DNA of 47,863 nt, from contig URAS01000017.1 in the NCBI GenBank assembly GCA_900545825.1, forward strand, positions 1-47,863, in the 5' to 3' direction. The translations under genes and the position numbers were made by a program. Shown in pieces: positions 24,175 through 32,734 of this stretch. The notes under the pieces were generated by a model that saw nothing but the letters and a program-made list of their open reading frames with translations, searched no databases and had not been told where the DNA came from. Each line of letters opens with the position of its first letter. Position 1 is the stretch's first letter. The DNA is from an uncultured Actinomyces sp. (lineage in GTDB: Bacteria > Actinomycetota > Actinomycetes > Actinomycetales > Actinomycetaceae).

Positions 24175-25655
24175 TAGTGGCTCAACCTCGCGAGAATCAT
24201 CTGGCGGGCCACCGGCGCCACCTGGGCGCCGTGAAGGGCGCGGATGCCGTCCTGGTCGCCCTCGATGGCGACGGCGAACGCGATCTTCGGGTCGTCGGCG
24301 GGCGCGAAGCCCACGAACCAGCCGTCGGCACGGCCGGAATCGCCGACCTCGGCGGTGCCCGTCTTACCGGCCACCTGGACGTTGTTGATCTGGGCGGTCG
24401 TGCCGGTGCCCTCGTTGACGACGGCGGTCATCATGTCCTTGAGCTGGTTCGCGACAGACTGCGAAATCGGCTCGCCCATACGGGTCGGCGACGTGGTCGA
24501 CGTGGGGTTGAGTTTCGCGTCGAGCTCGTGCGCCACCAGGTACGGCTTCATCTCGACGCCGCCGTTAGCGATCGTCGCGGCGACCATCGCCATCTGCATG
24601 GGCGTCGCCTGGTCGTTGTACTGCCCGATCGCCGAGTAGGCGAGCTGCGGCGGCGCCATGACGTCGGCGTCCTTCCCGCTCTTTTGCGGGTACACGGACG
24701 CCGTGACGGCCAGCGGCATGGTGAACGACTTGTTGAAGCCGAACGCCTCGGCCATCGCCTCCATCTGGTCCTGCCCCAACGCCATGCCGGCCTGGGCAAA
24801 CGGCGTGTTGCACGAAAGGGCGAACGCCGTCCTCAACGTTGGGCGGCCGCCGGCGCAGCTCTCGTGGTCGATGTTCGAGAGGGTCTTCGTCGTCTGCGGC
24901 AGCGAGATCTCGGTCGGCGCATTGACGCGGGTGTCGGGCGTGTACTGGCCCGACGACAGCATCGCCGCCGCCGTGATCAGCTTGAACGACGACCCCGGCG
25001 AGAACCGGTGCCCGCCAAACGCGCGGTTATCCATCGGCCGCTGCGGGTCGGCCTGCAGATCCTTCATTGCCTTCGCCGCGACGCTCTGATCGAGGCTGGC
25101 CAGCGGGTTCGGGTCATACGAGGGCGACGATACGGCCGCCAAAATCGCGCCCGTCGACGGGTCGAGGGCGACGGCCGCGCCACGGCGTCCTCCCAGGGCC
25201 TTCCACGCGGCCTGCTGGACCGCCGGGTCGATCGTCAGCTCGATCGCGCCACCCGTCTGCTCGGACCCCTTGGCCATCTGGGACAGCCGGGCCAGCAGCT
25301 GCGAGGGCGCCTGCCCCAAGAACACGTCGTTCTCGGTCTGCTCGAGCCCCGTCGACATGCCCTGCAGCGAATAGAAGCCCGTGATCTGCGAATACATGCC
25401 GTCTTTCGCGGTGTACGTGCGCTGGTACCGCTTGTTCGTCCCCTTCGACGGCAGCGCCGTCGACGACGCGATCGGCGTGCCCTGGACGATAATCGGGCCG
25501 CGCGGGCGCCCCTGGGCGTTGTAGATCGCCCTCGTGTTCCGCGTGTCCTGATTGAGCTTCTCGGCCGAGAAGAACTGCGTGACCGTCGTCGACACCATGG
25601 TCGCGAGAATCATGATGAGGACGACAACCATCAAACGCTTGACCTGGGCATTCAC
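24174..25655 (-). CDS. pbpA: penicillin-binding protein A (class B transpeptidase)
   Basis: This 493-residue protein has an N-terminal membrane anchor (about 8-30), a short dimerisation region, and the transpeptidase domain with SSFK (Ser222), SCN (281-283) and KTG near residue 438 (VAGKTGTAEV). It cross-links peptidoglycan, working with the adjacent RodA glycosyltransferase. The GTG start overlaps the rodA stop as GTGA, with AAGGGGG upstream. The size and motifs match actinobacterial PbpA. It may be a phosphorylation target of the downstream kinases, as in mycobacteria. Confidence 0.95.
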   Translation of the reverse strand: MNAQVKRLMVVVLIMILATMVSTTVTQFFSAEKLNQDTRNTRAIYNAQGRPRGPIIVQGTPIASSTALPSKGTNKRYQRTYTAKDGMYSQITGFYSLQGMSTGLEQTENDVFLGQAPSQLLARLSQMAKGSEQTGGAIELTIDPAVQQAAWKALGGRRGAAVALDPSTGAILAAVSSPSYDPNPLASLDQSVAAKAMKDLQADPQRPMDNRAFGGHRFSPGSSFKLITAAAMLSSGQYTPDTRVNAPTEISLPQTTKTLSNIDHESCAGGRPTLRTAFALSCNTPFAQAGMALGQDQMEAMAEAFGFNKSFTMPLAVTASVYPQKSGKDADVMAPPQLAYSAIGQYNDQATPMQMAMVAATIANGGVEMKPYLVAHELDAKLNPTSTTSPTRMGEPISQSVANQLKDMMTAVVNEGTGTTAQINNVQVAGKTGTAEVGDSGRADGWFVGFAPADDPKIAFAVAIEGDQDGIRALHGAQVAPVARQMILARLSH

Positions 25656-27181
25656 GCGCGATCGCCCCCTTCGTTCGGCATGACGACGTTCGTTGTCTTG
25701 CGCTCCTGGGCGTGCGGGGCCGGGCTGGCCGACTTGGCCGAGGGGCGGCGCGTGCGCGGGCCCGACAGGGCGGCCTCGGCGCGCTCGCGGGCCTCGCGGT
25801 CCAAAATGAGGTTGATCTCGGTCGTCGACACGGCGCCGCCGGGCGTCGAGGGCCGACGCGCGGAATTCGAAATGCGCAGAAGGATCGCCAAAATGATCCA
25901 GTTCGCCAGCAGCGACGAGCCGCCGGCCGCGACAAACGGCAACGTCAGGCCCGTCAGGGGGATCAGACGGGTCACGCCGCCGACAACGACGAACACCTGC
26001 ATGCCGATGGCGAAGCCCAGGCCGGACGCCAGCAGCTTGCCGAAGCCGTCGCGGACGGTGATAGCGACCCGCATCGCCCTCTCGACGAAGATGAGGTAGA
26101 GGACGAGGATGACGAGGGCGCCAGTCAGGCCCAGTTCCTCGGCCAGCGACGCGTAAATGAAGTCGGAGTTCGCCTGCGACACCAGCCACGGGTAGCCGCG
26201 GCCCCAGCCGGTGCCGACCATGCCGCCGTTCGCCATGCCGAACAGGCCCTGGACCAGCTGCCATGACCCGCCGAACTGGCGCGAATACACCGACTGGTCG
26301 AACGCGTGCAGCCACACGTCGAAACGCGCGCCCACGTGCGGGAACACGGTGGCCGCCAGCCATGCGCCGGGGATGAACAGGACGGCGCCGATGACCAGCC
26401 ACGACACCTGGTTCGTCGCGACGTACAGCATGGCGACGAACAGGCCGAACAGCAGCAGCGACGTGCCGAGGTCGTGCTGCAACACGAGGACGGCGAGCGA
26501 CACGCCCCACACGATGACGATGGGGCCGAGGTCGCGGAGCCTCGGCAGCCTGAGGCCGAGGATTTTCTTGCCGCCCAGGGCCAGCGAGTCGCGCCGGGCG
26601 ACGAGGTAGCCGGCGAAGAAGATCGCGAAACACACCTTGGCCAGCTCGGACGGCTGGAACTGGAAGCCGAACAGGTTGATCCAAATGCGGGCGCCGTTGA
26701 TCTCGGAGCCCAGGCCCGGGATCTCCGGAAGGATGAGGAGGGCAAGGCCGATCGCCATCGACGTGTAGGTAAACCGCCGCATCTGGCGGTGATCCTTGAC
26801 GACCGCGAGGGTCAACGCCATCAAGGCGATGCCGGCCAGCGTGATGATCAGCTGTTTCGGCGCCGCATTCATCGGGTGATTCTGTGCGGCATACGACAGG
26901 TCGAGGCGATAGATCATCGCCAGGCCCAACCCGTTGAGGGCGACCGCACACGGCAGCAGCAGCGGGTCGGCGTAGGGCGCGAAATAGCGCACGAGCAGGT
27001 GCGCGACCACGCAGATGACGAAGAGGACGCCGCAGTTACGGAGGAACGACGGGTCGAGGCTGCCCTTGAGGTTCATCATCGTCGCCGCGAAACCGCCGGT
27101 TCCAATAAGGAAGGCGATGATGAGCAGGCTCATCTCGGCGAGCCTGCCCGTAGGGGCACGATCGACGGCGAAAGATGACAT
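25652..27181 (-). CDS. rodA: RodA/FtsW-family peptidoglycan glycosyltransferase
   Basis: This 509-residue SEDS protein has about 12 membrane helices. Recognisable segments are FQPSELAKVCFAIFFAGYL, LQHDLGTSLLLFGLF, and the C-terminal GVTRLIPLTGLTLPFVAAGGSSLLANW. SEDS proteins polymerise lipid II in partnership with a class B penicillin-binding protein, here PbpA. A cytoplasmic C-terminal tail of about 90 residues is basic. ATG overlaps the pstP stop (ATGA). FtsW is the alternative, but position between pbpA and pstP identifies RodA. Confidence 0.93.
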   Translation of the reverse strand: MSSFAVDRAPTGRLAEMSLLIIAFLIGTGGFAATMMNLKGSLDPSFLRNCGVLFVICVVAHLLVRYFAPYADPLLLPCAVALNGLGLAMIYRLDLSYAAQNHPMNAAPKQLIITLAGIALMALTLAVVKDHRQMRRFTYTSMAIGLALLILPEIPGLGSEINGARIWINLFGFQFQPSELAKVCFAIFFAGYLVARRDSLALGGKKILGLRLPRLRDLGPIVIVWGVSLAVLVLQHDLGTSLLLFGLFVAMLYVATNQVSWLVIGAVLFIPGAWLAATVFPHVGARFDVWLHAFDQSVYSRQFGGSWQLVQGLFGMANGGMVGTGWGRGYPWLVSQANSDFIYASLAEELGLTGALVILVLYLIFVERAMRVAITVRDGFGKLLASGLGFAIGMQVFVVVGGVTRLIPLTGLTLPFVAAGGSSLLANWIILAILLRISNSARRPSTPGGAVSTTEINLILDREARERAEAALSGPRTRRPSAKSASPAPHAQERKTTNVVMPNEGGDRA

Positions 27182-28719
27182 CAGTGGGTGGCCTCCGGAC
27201 TGGGCGACGTGGTGGCCGGTGACGACGAGGGCGTCGGCGTGGCAGACGCCGTGGACGACTCGGTGTTGACGACCAGTTCGGACGAGTTCCGCTGCAGCCA
27301 CTGGAGGGCCGTGCGTTCGTCCGGCTGCGACAGCGACGGCGTGAGGGTCCGCTCGGCCGCGCAGGTGAGGACGCGTTCGGCCTCGGGGTTAACGAACATC
27401 TTGGGGTCGTGCGACGTCTCGATCTTGTCGCAGTCCGTCGACGACTTGACGACCGTGTACCCCTGGAGGACACGCCGCGACTGATAGAGCGGGACCGGCC
27501 CGACCGTGCCGGGCGTGCCGTTGTAGATGACGACCTGGTTGTCTTCGATCGTCAGCGCCCACCCGTCGCGCATGTAGGCGAGGCCGCGGTAGCCGGCGAA
27601 CACGAGGAGCGCGATGATTGCGAGCGTCGTCAGCAGCGAAATCCACACGCGCTTGTGGGAGCGCTTGGGCGGGTCGACCTCGTCTTCGTCGTCGATCGCG
27701 GGCGCGGCGGCGACGGGAACCGGGTCGGGCGTCGCCTGCGGCTGGGGCTGGCTGGGCTGCGGCTGGCTGGGCTGCGAGGGGGCCGCGGCCTGCGGTTTCG
27801 TGGCGATCGGCTGGGTGGCGCGGTCGTCCTCGCTAAGGTCGGCGGCCGGTTCCGGCTGGGCCGGGGCCTGCGGCGTCTGGACGATCTCGGCGGTCGGCAG
27901 GTCCGGGGTGACGGGGATGTGCGCCCCGTTGGCGTCGGCGTGCGCGGCCGCACCGACGGTGATCGGCGCGGTGGGCAGGTCGGTCGCGACGTCCTCGTCG
28001 ACGATGTCGGCGACGATGCACGTGATGTTGTCGGGCCCGCCGCCGGCGAGGGCGGCCTCGATGAGCTTCTCGCACGCCATGTCCGGGTCGGCGTAGGTAG
28101 CGAGGATCCGCTGGAGCTCCGAGTGGGGGACGACGCCCGACAGGCCGTCCGAACACAGCAGCCAGCGGTCGCCGACCTCGGCCTGCGAGGTCGACCGGTC
28201 GAGCTCGACGCGGCCCTGAGTGTCGCCGAGGACGCGCAACAGCACCGACCGCTGGGGGTGCGTCGCCGCCTGCTCCGGCGTCAACTGGCCCTGCTGGATG
28301 AGGTACTGGACGAACGAATGGTCCGTCGTCTGCTGCTCGAGGACGCCGTCGCGCATCCGGTACGCCCGCGAATCGCCGATGTGGGCGAGAGAGAGCAGGT
28401 CGCCGGAACGAATAATCGCCGTGCACGTCGTCCCCAGGCCTTCGAGCGTGGCGTCGTGCAGCGACGAGGAGACGATCTGGTCGTGTGCGGCGTTGATCGC
28501 CTGGACCAGCTGGTCGCCCATGTCGGTGGCGAGGAACGAGTCGCCGTCGAGCTTGCGCAGCTCGTGCACGGTGACCGTCGACGCGATGTCGCCGCCCGCG
28601 GGGCCGCCCATCCCGTCGGCGAGGACGAGGAGGTGGGGGCCCGCATACGCGGAGTCCTGATTAGACGAGCGCACCCGTCCCTGATCGGAACGGGCACCGT
28701 AATTCAGCGCGATCTTCAT
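27181..28719 (-). CDS. pstP: PP2C-family serine/threonine phosphatase
   Basis: This 512-residue protein has a PP2C catalytic domain (about 1-235) with the metal-binding motifs SDQGRVRSSNQDS, LADGMGGPAGGD, HIGDSRAYR, LLCSDGLSG and GPDNIT. A Pro/Gln-rich linker, one membrane helix (about 375-395) and an extracytoplasmic domain of about 110 residues ending in a Ser/Thr/Pro tail follow. It reverses phosphorylation by PknA and PknB. Start and stop overlap neighbouring genes as ATGA, so the operon is translated as a coupled unit. Confidence 0.95.
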   Translation of the reverse strand: MKIALNYGARSDQGRVRSSNQDSAYAGPHLLVLADGMGGPAGGDIASTVTVHELRKLDGDSFLATDMGDQLVQAINAAHDQIVSSSLHDATLEGLGTTCTAIIRSGDLLSLAHIGDSRAYRMRDGVLEQQTTDHSFVQYLIQQGQLTPEQAATHPQRSVLLRVLGDTQGRVELDRSTSQAEVGDRWLLCSDGLSGVVPHSELQRILATYADPDMACEKLIEAALAGGGPDNITCIVADIVDEDVATDLPTAPITVGAAAHADANGAHIPVTPDLPTAEIVQTPQAPAQPEPAADLSEDDRATQPIATKPQAAAPSQPSQPQPSQPQPQATPDPVPVAAAPAIDDEDEVDPPKRSHKRVWISLLTTLAIIALLVFAGYRGLAYMRDGWALTIEDNQVVIYNGTPGTVGPVPLYQSRRVLQGYTVVKSSTDCDKIETSHDPKMFVNPEAERVLTCAAERTLTPSLSQPDERTALQWLQRNSSELVVNTESSTASATPTPSSSPATTSPSPEATH

Positions 28720-29201
28720 CGGGAAAGCTCCATGATGGTTTGGCCGATACGCACCTCGGTGCCGACCGAAAGACGGCGTGGCGAGGTCAAACGTTCGCCC
28801 TCGACGAAGGTGCCGTTGGTCGAGCCGAGATCCTCGACATACCAATCGCCGTCGGACTTATAGAAACGGGCGTGCTGCGAGGACGCGTACGAGTCGTCGA
28901 GGACGAGGTTGCACGCGTTCGAGCGGCCGACGCGGATGGCCGACGACCCGAGCGGCAGGCTGGCGCCGGCCTGGGGGCCGCCCGTCACCGACAGGGCGTG
29001 CGGCTCGAGGACGATCGTGCCGCGCGACCGGCCCTTCTTCTGTTTGCGGGCCGCACTGGCGCGGGCGCGGGCGCGGCGGCGGCCGCCGACCGCCTGGCCG
29101 AAGACGTCCCGGCGCAGCACGAGGATCGCCGCGAGGACGAAAATCCACAGCAGCGCCAGGTAGCCGAAACGAATAAGGACGTAAAGAAATTCGGAGCTCA
29201 C
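28716..29201 (-). CDS. fhaB: FHA-domain protein FhaB (FipA)
   Basis: A protein of about 161 residues with an N-terminal membrane helix (FLYVLIRFGYLALLWIF), a basic stretch RRRARARASAARKQKKGR, and a C-terminal FHA domain (IRVGRSNACNLVLDD, SSQHARFY, DLGSTNGTFV). FHA domains bind phosphothreonine, so it reads the signal of the neighbouring kinases; in mycobacteria it helps link FtsZ and FtsQ. GTG at 29201 is preferred because AGGA lies five bases upstream. An ATG six bases earlier (29207) has its ribosome-binding site too close. Confidence 0.92.
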   Translation of the reverse strand: MSSEFLYVLIRFGYLALLWIFVLAAILVLRRDVFGQAVGGRRRARARASAARKQKKGRSRGTIVLEPHALSVTGGPQAGASLPLGSSAIRVGRSNACNLVLDDSYASSQHARFYKSDGDWYVEDLGSTNGTFVEGERLTSPRRLSVGTEVRIGQTIMELSR

Positions 29202-29213
29202 GGGCATCCTCGC

Positions 29214-29915
29214 TTACTCATCATCGGCGGCCGACGTCCAAAAGAGGATGTGGGTGCGACCAATCGTCACTTCGTTGCCGTCGAGCAGCGTCGCCGCGTC
29301 GATGCGGTGGCCCTCGATGTACGTGCCGTTGGTCGACCCCAGGTCGGTCGCGATGACGCCTGTGGGGGTGATCCGCAGCTCCAGGTGGCGGCGCGACACG
29401 CCGGAGTCGTGGACGACGATGTCGGCCTCGGATCCGCGGCCAATCACCGTGACCGGTTCGGTCAGCAGCCACTGGCGGGATTCGATGTCGATGATCGGGT
29501 GCTGGGGGGTGGCCTGGGCGGTGGTCACCGGCGCGGCGGGGCCGCGTTTCGTCAGTGAGTGGACCGCGATAGCGCCGGTCGTTTGGCCGGGATCGACGCT
29601 AAACGTGATCGAAATGGGGCCGACAAAGCTGTAATTCTGCTCCTTCGCGTGGCGCGTGATTTCCAGCTCGAGCTCCTGGGAAAGGACCTGCGAATTCGAG
29701 TTTTCGACCGCGTCGAGGTCGGCCTGGGCGAGGAAGACCTCGTATTCGTTGGGGACGACCGTCTGGCCGTTTGACAGGGTGGCCGCGTGGGTTTCCATCG
29801 ACTGCCGAATCGCTGACGCAATATCGACGGCCTTGATGTTCGATTTGAAGATCTTCGAGAACGGGGCATTGACGCCCTGCTCCACCGCCTTTTCGAAGCG
29901 GTCAAACACGCCCAT
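29214..29915 (-). CDS. fhaA: FhaA protein (DUF3662 plus FHA domain)
   Basis: This 233-residue cytoplasmic protein has an N-terminal DUF3662 domain (about 1-115, starting MGVFDRFEKAVEQGVNAPF) and a C-terminal FHA domain with TVIGRGSEADIVVHD, SRRHLELR and DLGSTNGTYIEG. In M. tuberculosis FhaA is 527 residues with a long linker; here the linker is very short. It binds phosphorylated partners such as PknB and MviN to control cell wall synthesis. First gene of the operon; GGAGGAG precedes the ATG. Confidence 0.93.
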   Translation of the reverse strand: MGVFDRFEKAVEQGVNAPFSKIFKSNIKAVDIASAIRQSMETHAATLSNGQTVVPNEYEVFLAQADLDAVENSNSQVLSQELELEITRHAKEQNYSFVGPISITFSVDPGQTTGAIAVHSLTKRGPAAPVTTAQATPQHPIIDIESRQWLLTEPVTVIGRGSEADIVVHDSGVSRRHLELRITPTGVIATDLGSTNGTYIEGHRIDAATLLDGNEVTIGRTHILFWTSAADDE

Positions 29916-29972
29916 AATGGTCTCCTCCCTGCGCGCCGTATGGTAGCGCCGAACCCGGCCAGTCCTTCCCGT

Positions 29973-29978
29973 AGTGTA
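29973..29978 (-). promoter_or_regulatory. possible -10 element of the fhaA-pknB operon
   Basis: On the minus strand TACACT lies about 60 bases before the fhaA start. No clear -35 is visible. Confidence 0.3.
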
Positions 29979-30123
29979 TCGGGGCGGGCGGCCCGCCTCT
30001 AGCCCAGCCTAATGCCCGGGCGGCACACCGGCGCACGTGCCCCGATGTTGCCAGCATAATCCGCGACGTTGCAGGAAAAAGTGGCGAGATCGTGGGCCTG
30101 GCCACATTTTCGCCCGGAGAAAC

Positions 30124-30147
30124 AAATGGGCAGGCAGCGTCCCATTT
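30124..30147. promoter_or_regulatory. inverted repeat AAATGGG-N10-CCCATTT in a divergent region
   Basis: Two perfect 7-base arms lie in the 330-base gap between fhaA and the secreted-protein gene. The spacing suits an operator. Apart from promoters, the gap shows no gene and no tRNA. Confidence 0.4.
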
Positions 30148-30178
30148 CGTGGACGGGGCGGGCGGAGGGGCGCGCCGC

Positions 30179-30207
30179 TTGCAAACGCGAGTGAGAGGCG
30201 TTATCAA
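30179..30207 (+). promoter_or_regulatory. promoter of the secreted chymotrypsin-fold gene
   Basis: TTGCAA, a 17-base spacer, and TATCAA give a reasonable promoter 39 bases before the ATG. AAAGGA at about 30232-30237 is the ribosome-binding site. Confidence 0.55.
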
Positions 30208-30245
30208 TTGACGGGTCAAGATATCCGATCGAAAGGACTTCGTTC

Positions 30246-30905
30246 ATGAAACGCATCGTTGCCAGCGCTGTTGCCGCAAGCGCCCTCGCCCTCGCCGTCC
30301 CCGCGACCGCCCTCGCCGCGACGGGCGGGACCGAGGTCGACGCGTCCGCGAACCCGGGCGTCGTCGCCCTCTATGATTCGGATGGCGATTACGTGTGCAA
30401 CGCGTCGATGGTGTCGGACCAGTGGGCTCTGACCTGGGACGGCTCGGCGCCGTGCGCGGGCGCTACCACGGCCAAGGTGGGGCCTGACGGCCAGCAGGTG
30501 GCGATCGACCGCCGCGAGAAGACCCCCTACGACCTCAACACGTCGCAGGCGGTCGCGCTGCACTTTGCGTCCGCGCTGCCCGGCCTCAAGGCGAGTCCGC
30601 GCGTCGCCGAGATGCCGAAGGTCGGCGACAAGCTCGACGTCTACACGTTCAGTGAGGACGGGAAGGGGCTCGTGCGCCAGGAGGTCGTCGTCGACCACCA
30701 GAACCCCAAGGCCGGGTTCATCCACTTTGCGCCGGTTGCCGGGTTTGAGACGCAGACCGGTTTCGACACGGGCAGCCCGGTCGTGACGAAGGACGGCAAG
30801 CTTGCCGGGTTCGTTGGGATCGCCGGCACCGGGACCGGCGCGTTTGACGCCGACGGGGTCGCCCAGATCGCCCCGTGGATCGACAAGCTGGTCGCTGAAA
30901 AGTAG
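30246..30905 (+). CDS. secreted chymotrypsin-fold protein with apparently missing catalytic triad
   Basis: This 219-residue protein has a clear signal peptide (MKRIVASAVAASALALAVP, cleavage near ALA-A at 24/25). The rest reads like a trypsin-type domain: CNASMVSDQWALTWDGSAPC aligns with the usual SLISDQWVLTAAHC, but the AAHC histidine is gone. In place of the GDSGGP nucleophile motif there is FDTGSPVV, so Ser becomes Thr. The mid-domain Asp position appears to be Gln in NTSQAVALHF. It should therefore be a pseudoprotease, perhaps a ligand-binding or structural surface protein. The fold call is by eye. Confidence 0.6.
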   Translation: MKRIVASAVAASALALAVPATALAATGGTEVDASANPGVVALYDSDGDYVCNASMVSDQWALTWDGSAPCAGATTAKVGPDGQQVAIDRREKTPYDLNTSQAVALHFASALPGLKASPRVAEMPKVGDKLDVYTFSEDGKGLVRQEVVVDHQNPKAGFIHFAPVAGFETQTGFDTGSPVVTKDGKLAGFVGIAGTGTGAFDADGVAQIAPWIDKLVAEK

Positions 30906-30935
30906 CGTCCTCGTCTCGCGTCCCTTCACCGATAC

Positions 30936-30991
30936 GCCCACCCACCTGGTCGTTGCGTCGCCTTGCGGCGGAAACGACGGGTCGGGTGGGC
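30936..30991 (+). terminator. large hairpin after the secreted protein gene
   Basis: GCCCACCC pairs with GGGTGGGC, enclosing GTCGTT/AACGAC and CGCC/GGCG stems. It is probably a terminator or 3' stabiliser. The remaining gap up to 31315 holds two DnaA-box-like motifs (GTGTCCACA at about 31041, CTATCCACA at about 31069) but no gene I can support. Confidence 0.5.
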
Positions 30992-31315
30992 GCCGTCGTC
31001 TGTGGGTGGGGGGAGGGGGATGGGCTGGGATGCCGGCTTGTGTCCACATTCGGACATAACGCGCCGCCTATCCACAGCGTGGGGAGGGCGCGTGAGCGTC
31101 GGTGCGGCGAAGCGTCGATCGTGGGGGTCATGACGATTCTTCATTCCTTCCTCGCGTTGAGGCACGCGGGCCGCCATGCCCGTCCCCTCGGCGCCGTGCC
31201 GGTTCTGCAGCCCGGCCGGGCGGGCGCGCGTCACCCCGCGGAACCGACCGCCTCCGCGAGCGCCTGGCGCGCCGCGGATCACCCCATCCCCACCGACTCT
31301 TCGTGGAGCGACACC

Positions 31316-32638
31316 ATGACAGCAAAACGTCCAGCCCATTCCTTCCACTCCCATCGTGCCGACCAGCCCCGACGGCGCAGCGGCCCCTCCCGAGGGCGCC
31401 GCGCGGTCCGTGCTCGGGTGCGCCTGACCCGTCGGGTGCGGGTGTTTGCGGCGGTGGCCGCCGTCCTCGCCGGGGCGGCCCTGATCCTGGCGCCGGGCGC
31501 GCCCGTCCATGCGGTTGTCACCCAGACGGCGACGTGGGCGCCGGTCAGTTCCGGCTACCGCGGCGCTAACCTCGTCGCGACCAGCGACGGTGGGCGGCAC
31601 GCCGTGTGCGCGACCGACCGCCAGGCCGACCAGACGGCCCGCGGCGGGACCTTCACCTACCAGTCGTCCCAGCTCATCGGCGCTGGTCAGGCGTATGTGG
31701 CGAACGCGAAGACCTTCCAGACCCAGGCGGGCACGTTCGGCAGCGTCGAGGTCGTCCCCGCAGCCCGCCAGGCCCAGCTCGCCTACCTCCTCGACGTCGG
31801 CTATGCGCCCTCGCGATTCCCGGGCGTCGGCCAGGCCCTGGCCACCGACGCGGTGACGGCCGCGATCTACCAGCTGGCGCCGCGTGACACCGGCGGCAGC
31901 CACCAGGCGGCGCAGGCTGCTGCCGGGACGCAGGCGCTTCAGGCGATCCAGCCGTTCGTCGGGCCCTACCGGCAACCCGCGCCGCAGGTGACGTTCGCCG
32001 ACGCGACGCATGCGACGGTGCAGGTAGCGGCCCCGACGTCGGCGAAGGGCACGGCGATGACCGCGGGCGCGCTGTCGGTCAGCCTCAAGGGAGCGACGTT
32101 TGCGGCCGGCGGCCACGAGGTCGTCCTCAAGGCGACGGCCCAGCCGCAACGCCTGGAGGTCACCGTCGATGCGGCTCGTGTCGAGGTGAGCGTGCGCGCC
32201 GAGGGGCTGCCGGCCACGACCTACGAGGTGTGGGAGTCGGCGACCCTGCAAGACCGCTTCGTCTCTGGACCGCCGACGGTCGTTTCGGCCCAGACGAGCG
32301 CCGACGCGCCGACGCCTACTCCCACGCCCACCCCGACCCCGACGCCGACGCCGACTCCAACCCCGACTCCCACGCCGACTCCCACGCCGACTCCCACGCC
32401 CACGCCGACGCCTACGCCGACGGTGACGCTGACGGCGCCTCCCGCGGCTGCGACTCCGACGTCACCCACCTCGTCGGCGACTCAGCCCCAGGTGTCGACG
32501 CCGCCGACGCAGGCGGCGGGTGCGGCCCCGTTGGCCCGCACGGGCGCGTGGGCGCGCAAGAGCGTCGGCTTGGCGTTCCTCGTGGCGGGCGCGGGCGCCC
32601 TCATCAAGGGGGTGGTGCGTATACGACAGAATGCGTAA
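31316..32638 (+). CDS. LARTG-anchored surface protein with PT repeats, thioester-domain-like
   Basis: This 440-residue protein has a long Arg-rich N-region, a signal helix (about 42-60) and cleavage near VHA (66). Residues 70-190 contain a cysteine (GGRHAVCATDRQ, Cys98), YLLDVGYAPSRFPG and ATDAVTAAIYQL, resembling Cys-Gln thioester adhesin domains, but the TQ of the usual TQxA motif is VT here, so no thioester is expected. A Pro-Thr repeat of about 40 residues follows. The C-terminus is LARTG (406-410), a hydrophobic helix and RIRQNA: a sorting signal of the LAxTG type suited to the class E sortase. The ATG has GGAG seven bases upstream. Confidence 0.7.
   Translation: MTAKRPAHSFHSHRADQPRRRSGPSRGRRAVRARVRLTRRVRVFAAVAAVLAGAALILAPGAPVHAVVTQTATWAPVSSGYRGANLVATSDGGRHAVCATDRQADQTARGGTFTYQSSQLIGAGQAYVANAKTFQTQAGTFGSVEVVPAARQAQLAYLLDVGYAPSRFPGVGQALATDAVTAAIYQLAPRDTGGSHQAAQAAAGTQALQAIQPFVGPYRQPAPQVTFADATHATVQVAAPTSAKGTAMTAGALSVSLKGATFAAGGHEVVLKATAQPQRLEVTVDAARVEVSVRAEGLPATTYEVWESATLQDRFVSGPPTVVSAQTSADAPTPTPTPTPTPTPTPTPTPTPTPTPTPTPTPTPTPTPTVTLTAPPAAATPTSPTSSATQPQVSTPPTQAAGAAPLARTGAWARKSVGLAFLVAGAGALIKGVVRIRQNA
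32308..32423 (+). repeat. Pro-Thr coding tandem repeat
   Basis: About 20 imperfect hexamer units of CC-ACN type encode (PT)n in the stalk of the surface protein. The third-position variation shows selection on the protein. Such stalks lift the domain from the wall, and their length may vary between strains. Confidence 0.85.
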
Positions 32639-32684
32639 GCACCGAGATCAGTGTGTGGAAGCACGTACTGTAGTCATCTGCCGA

Positions 32685-32708
32685 TCGGGTGGCGCGGTCG
32701 CGTCACCC
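32685..32708. terminator. hairpin between convergent genes
   Basis: CGGGTGGCG and CGTCACCCG pair with one G-T. It lies between the surface protein gene and the minus-strand lipoprotein gene. Confidence 0.4.
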
Positions 32709-32734
32709 GACCGGCGGGCGCCCGCAGGGTTGGG

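Noticed and set aside
22132..24177. 681-codon + strand open frame opposite pknA
   Set aside because: Antisense to a clear kinase gene; Gly/Arg-rich with no motif.
29916..30245. tRNA gene upstream of fhaA, as seen in some actinobacteria
   Set aside because: No cloverleaf-like pattern, T-arm GGTTCGAATCC-type motif or acceptor pairing found in the gap.
31130..31315. Upstream ATG at 31130 as start of the LARTG surface protein
   Set aside because: It would add 62 Arg/Pro-rich residues before the signal peptide, and it lacks a good ribosome-binding site, while ATG 31316 has one.
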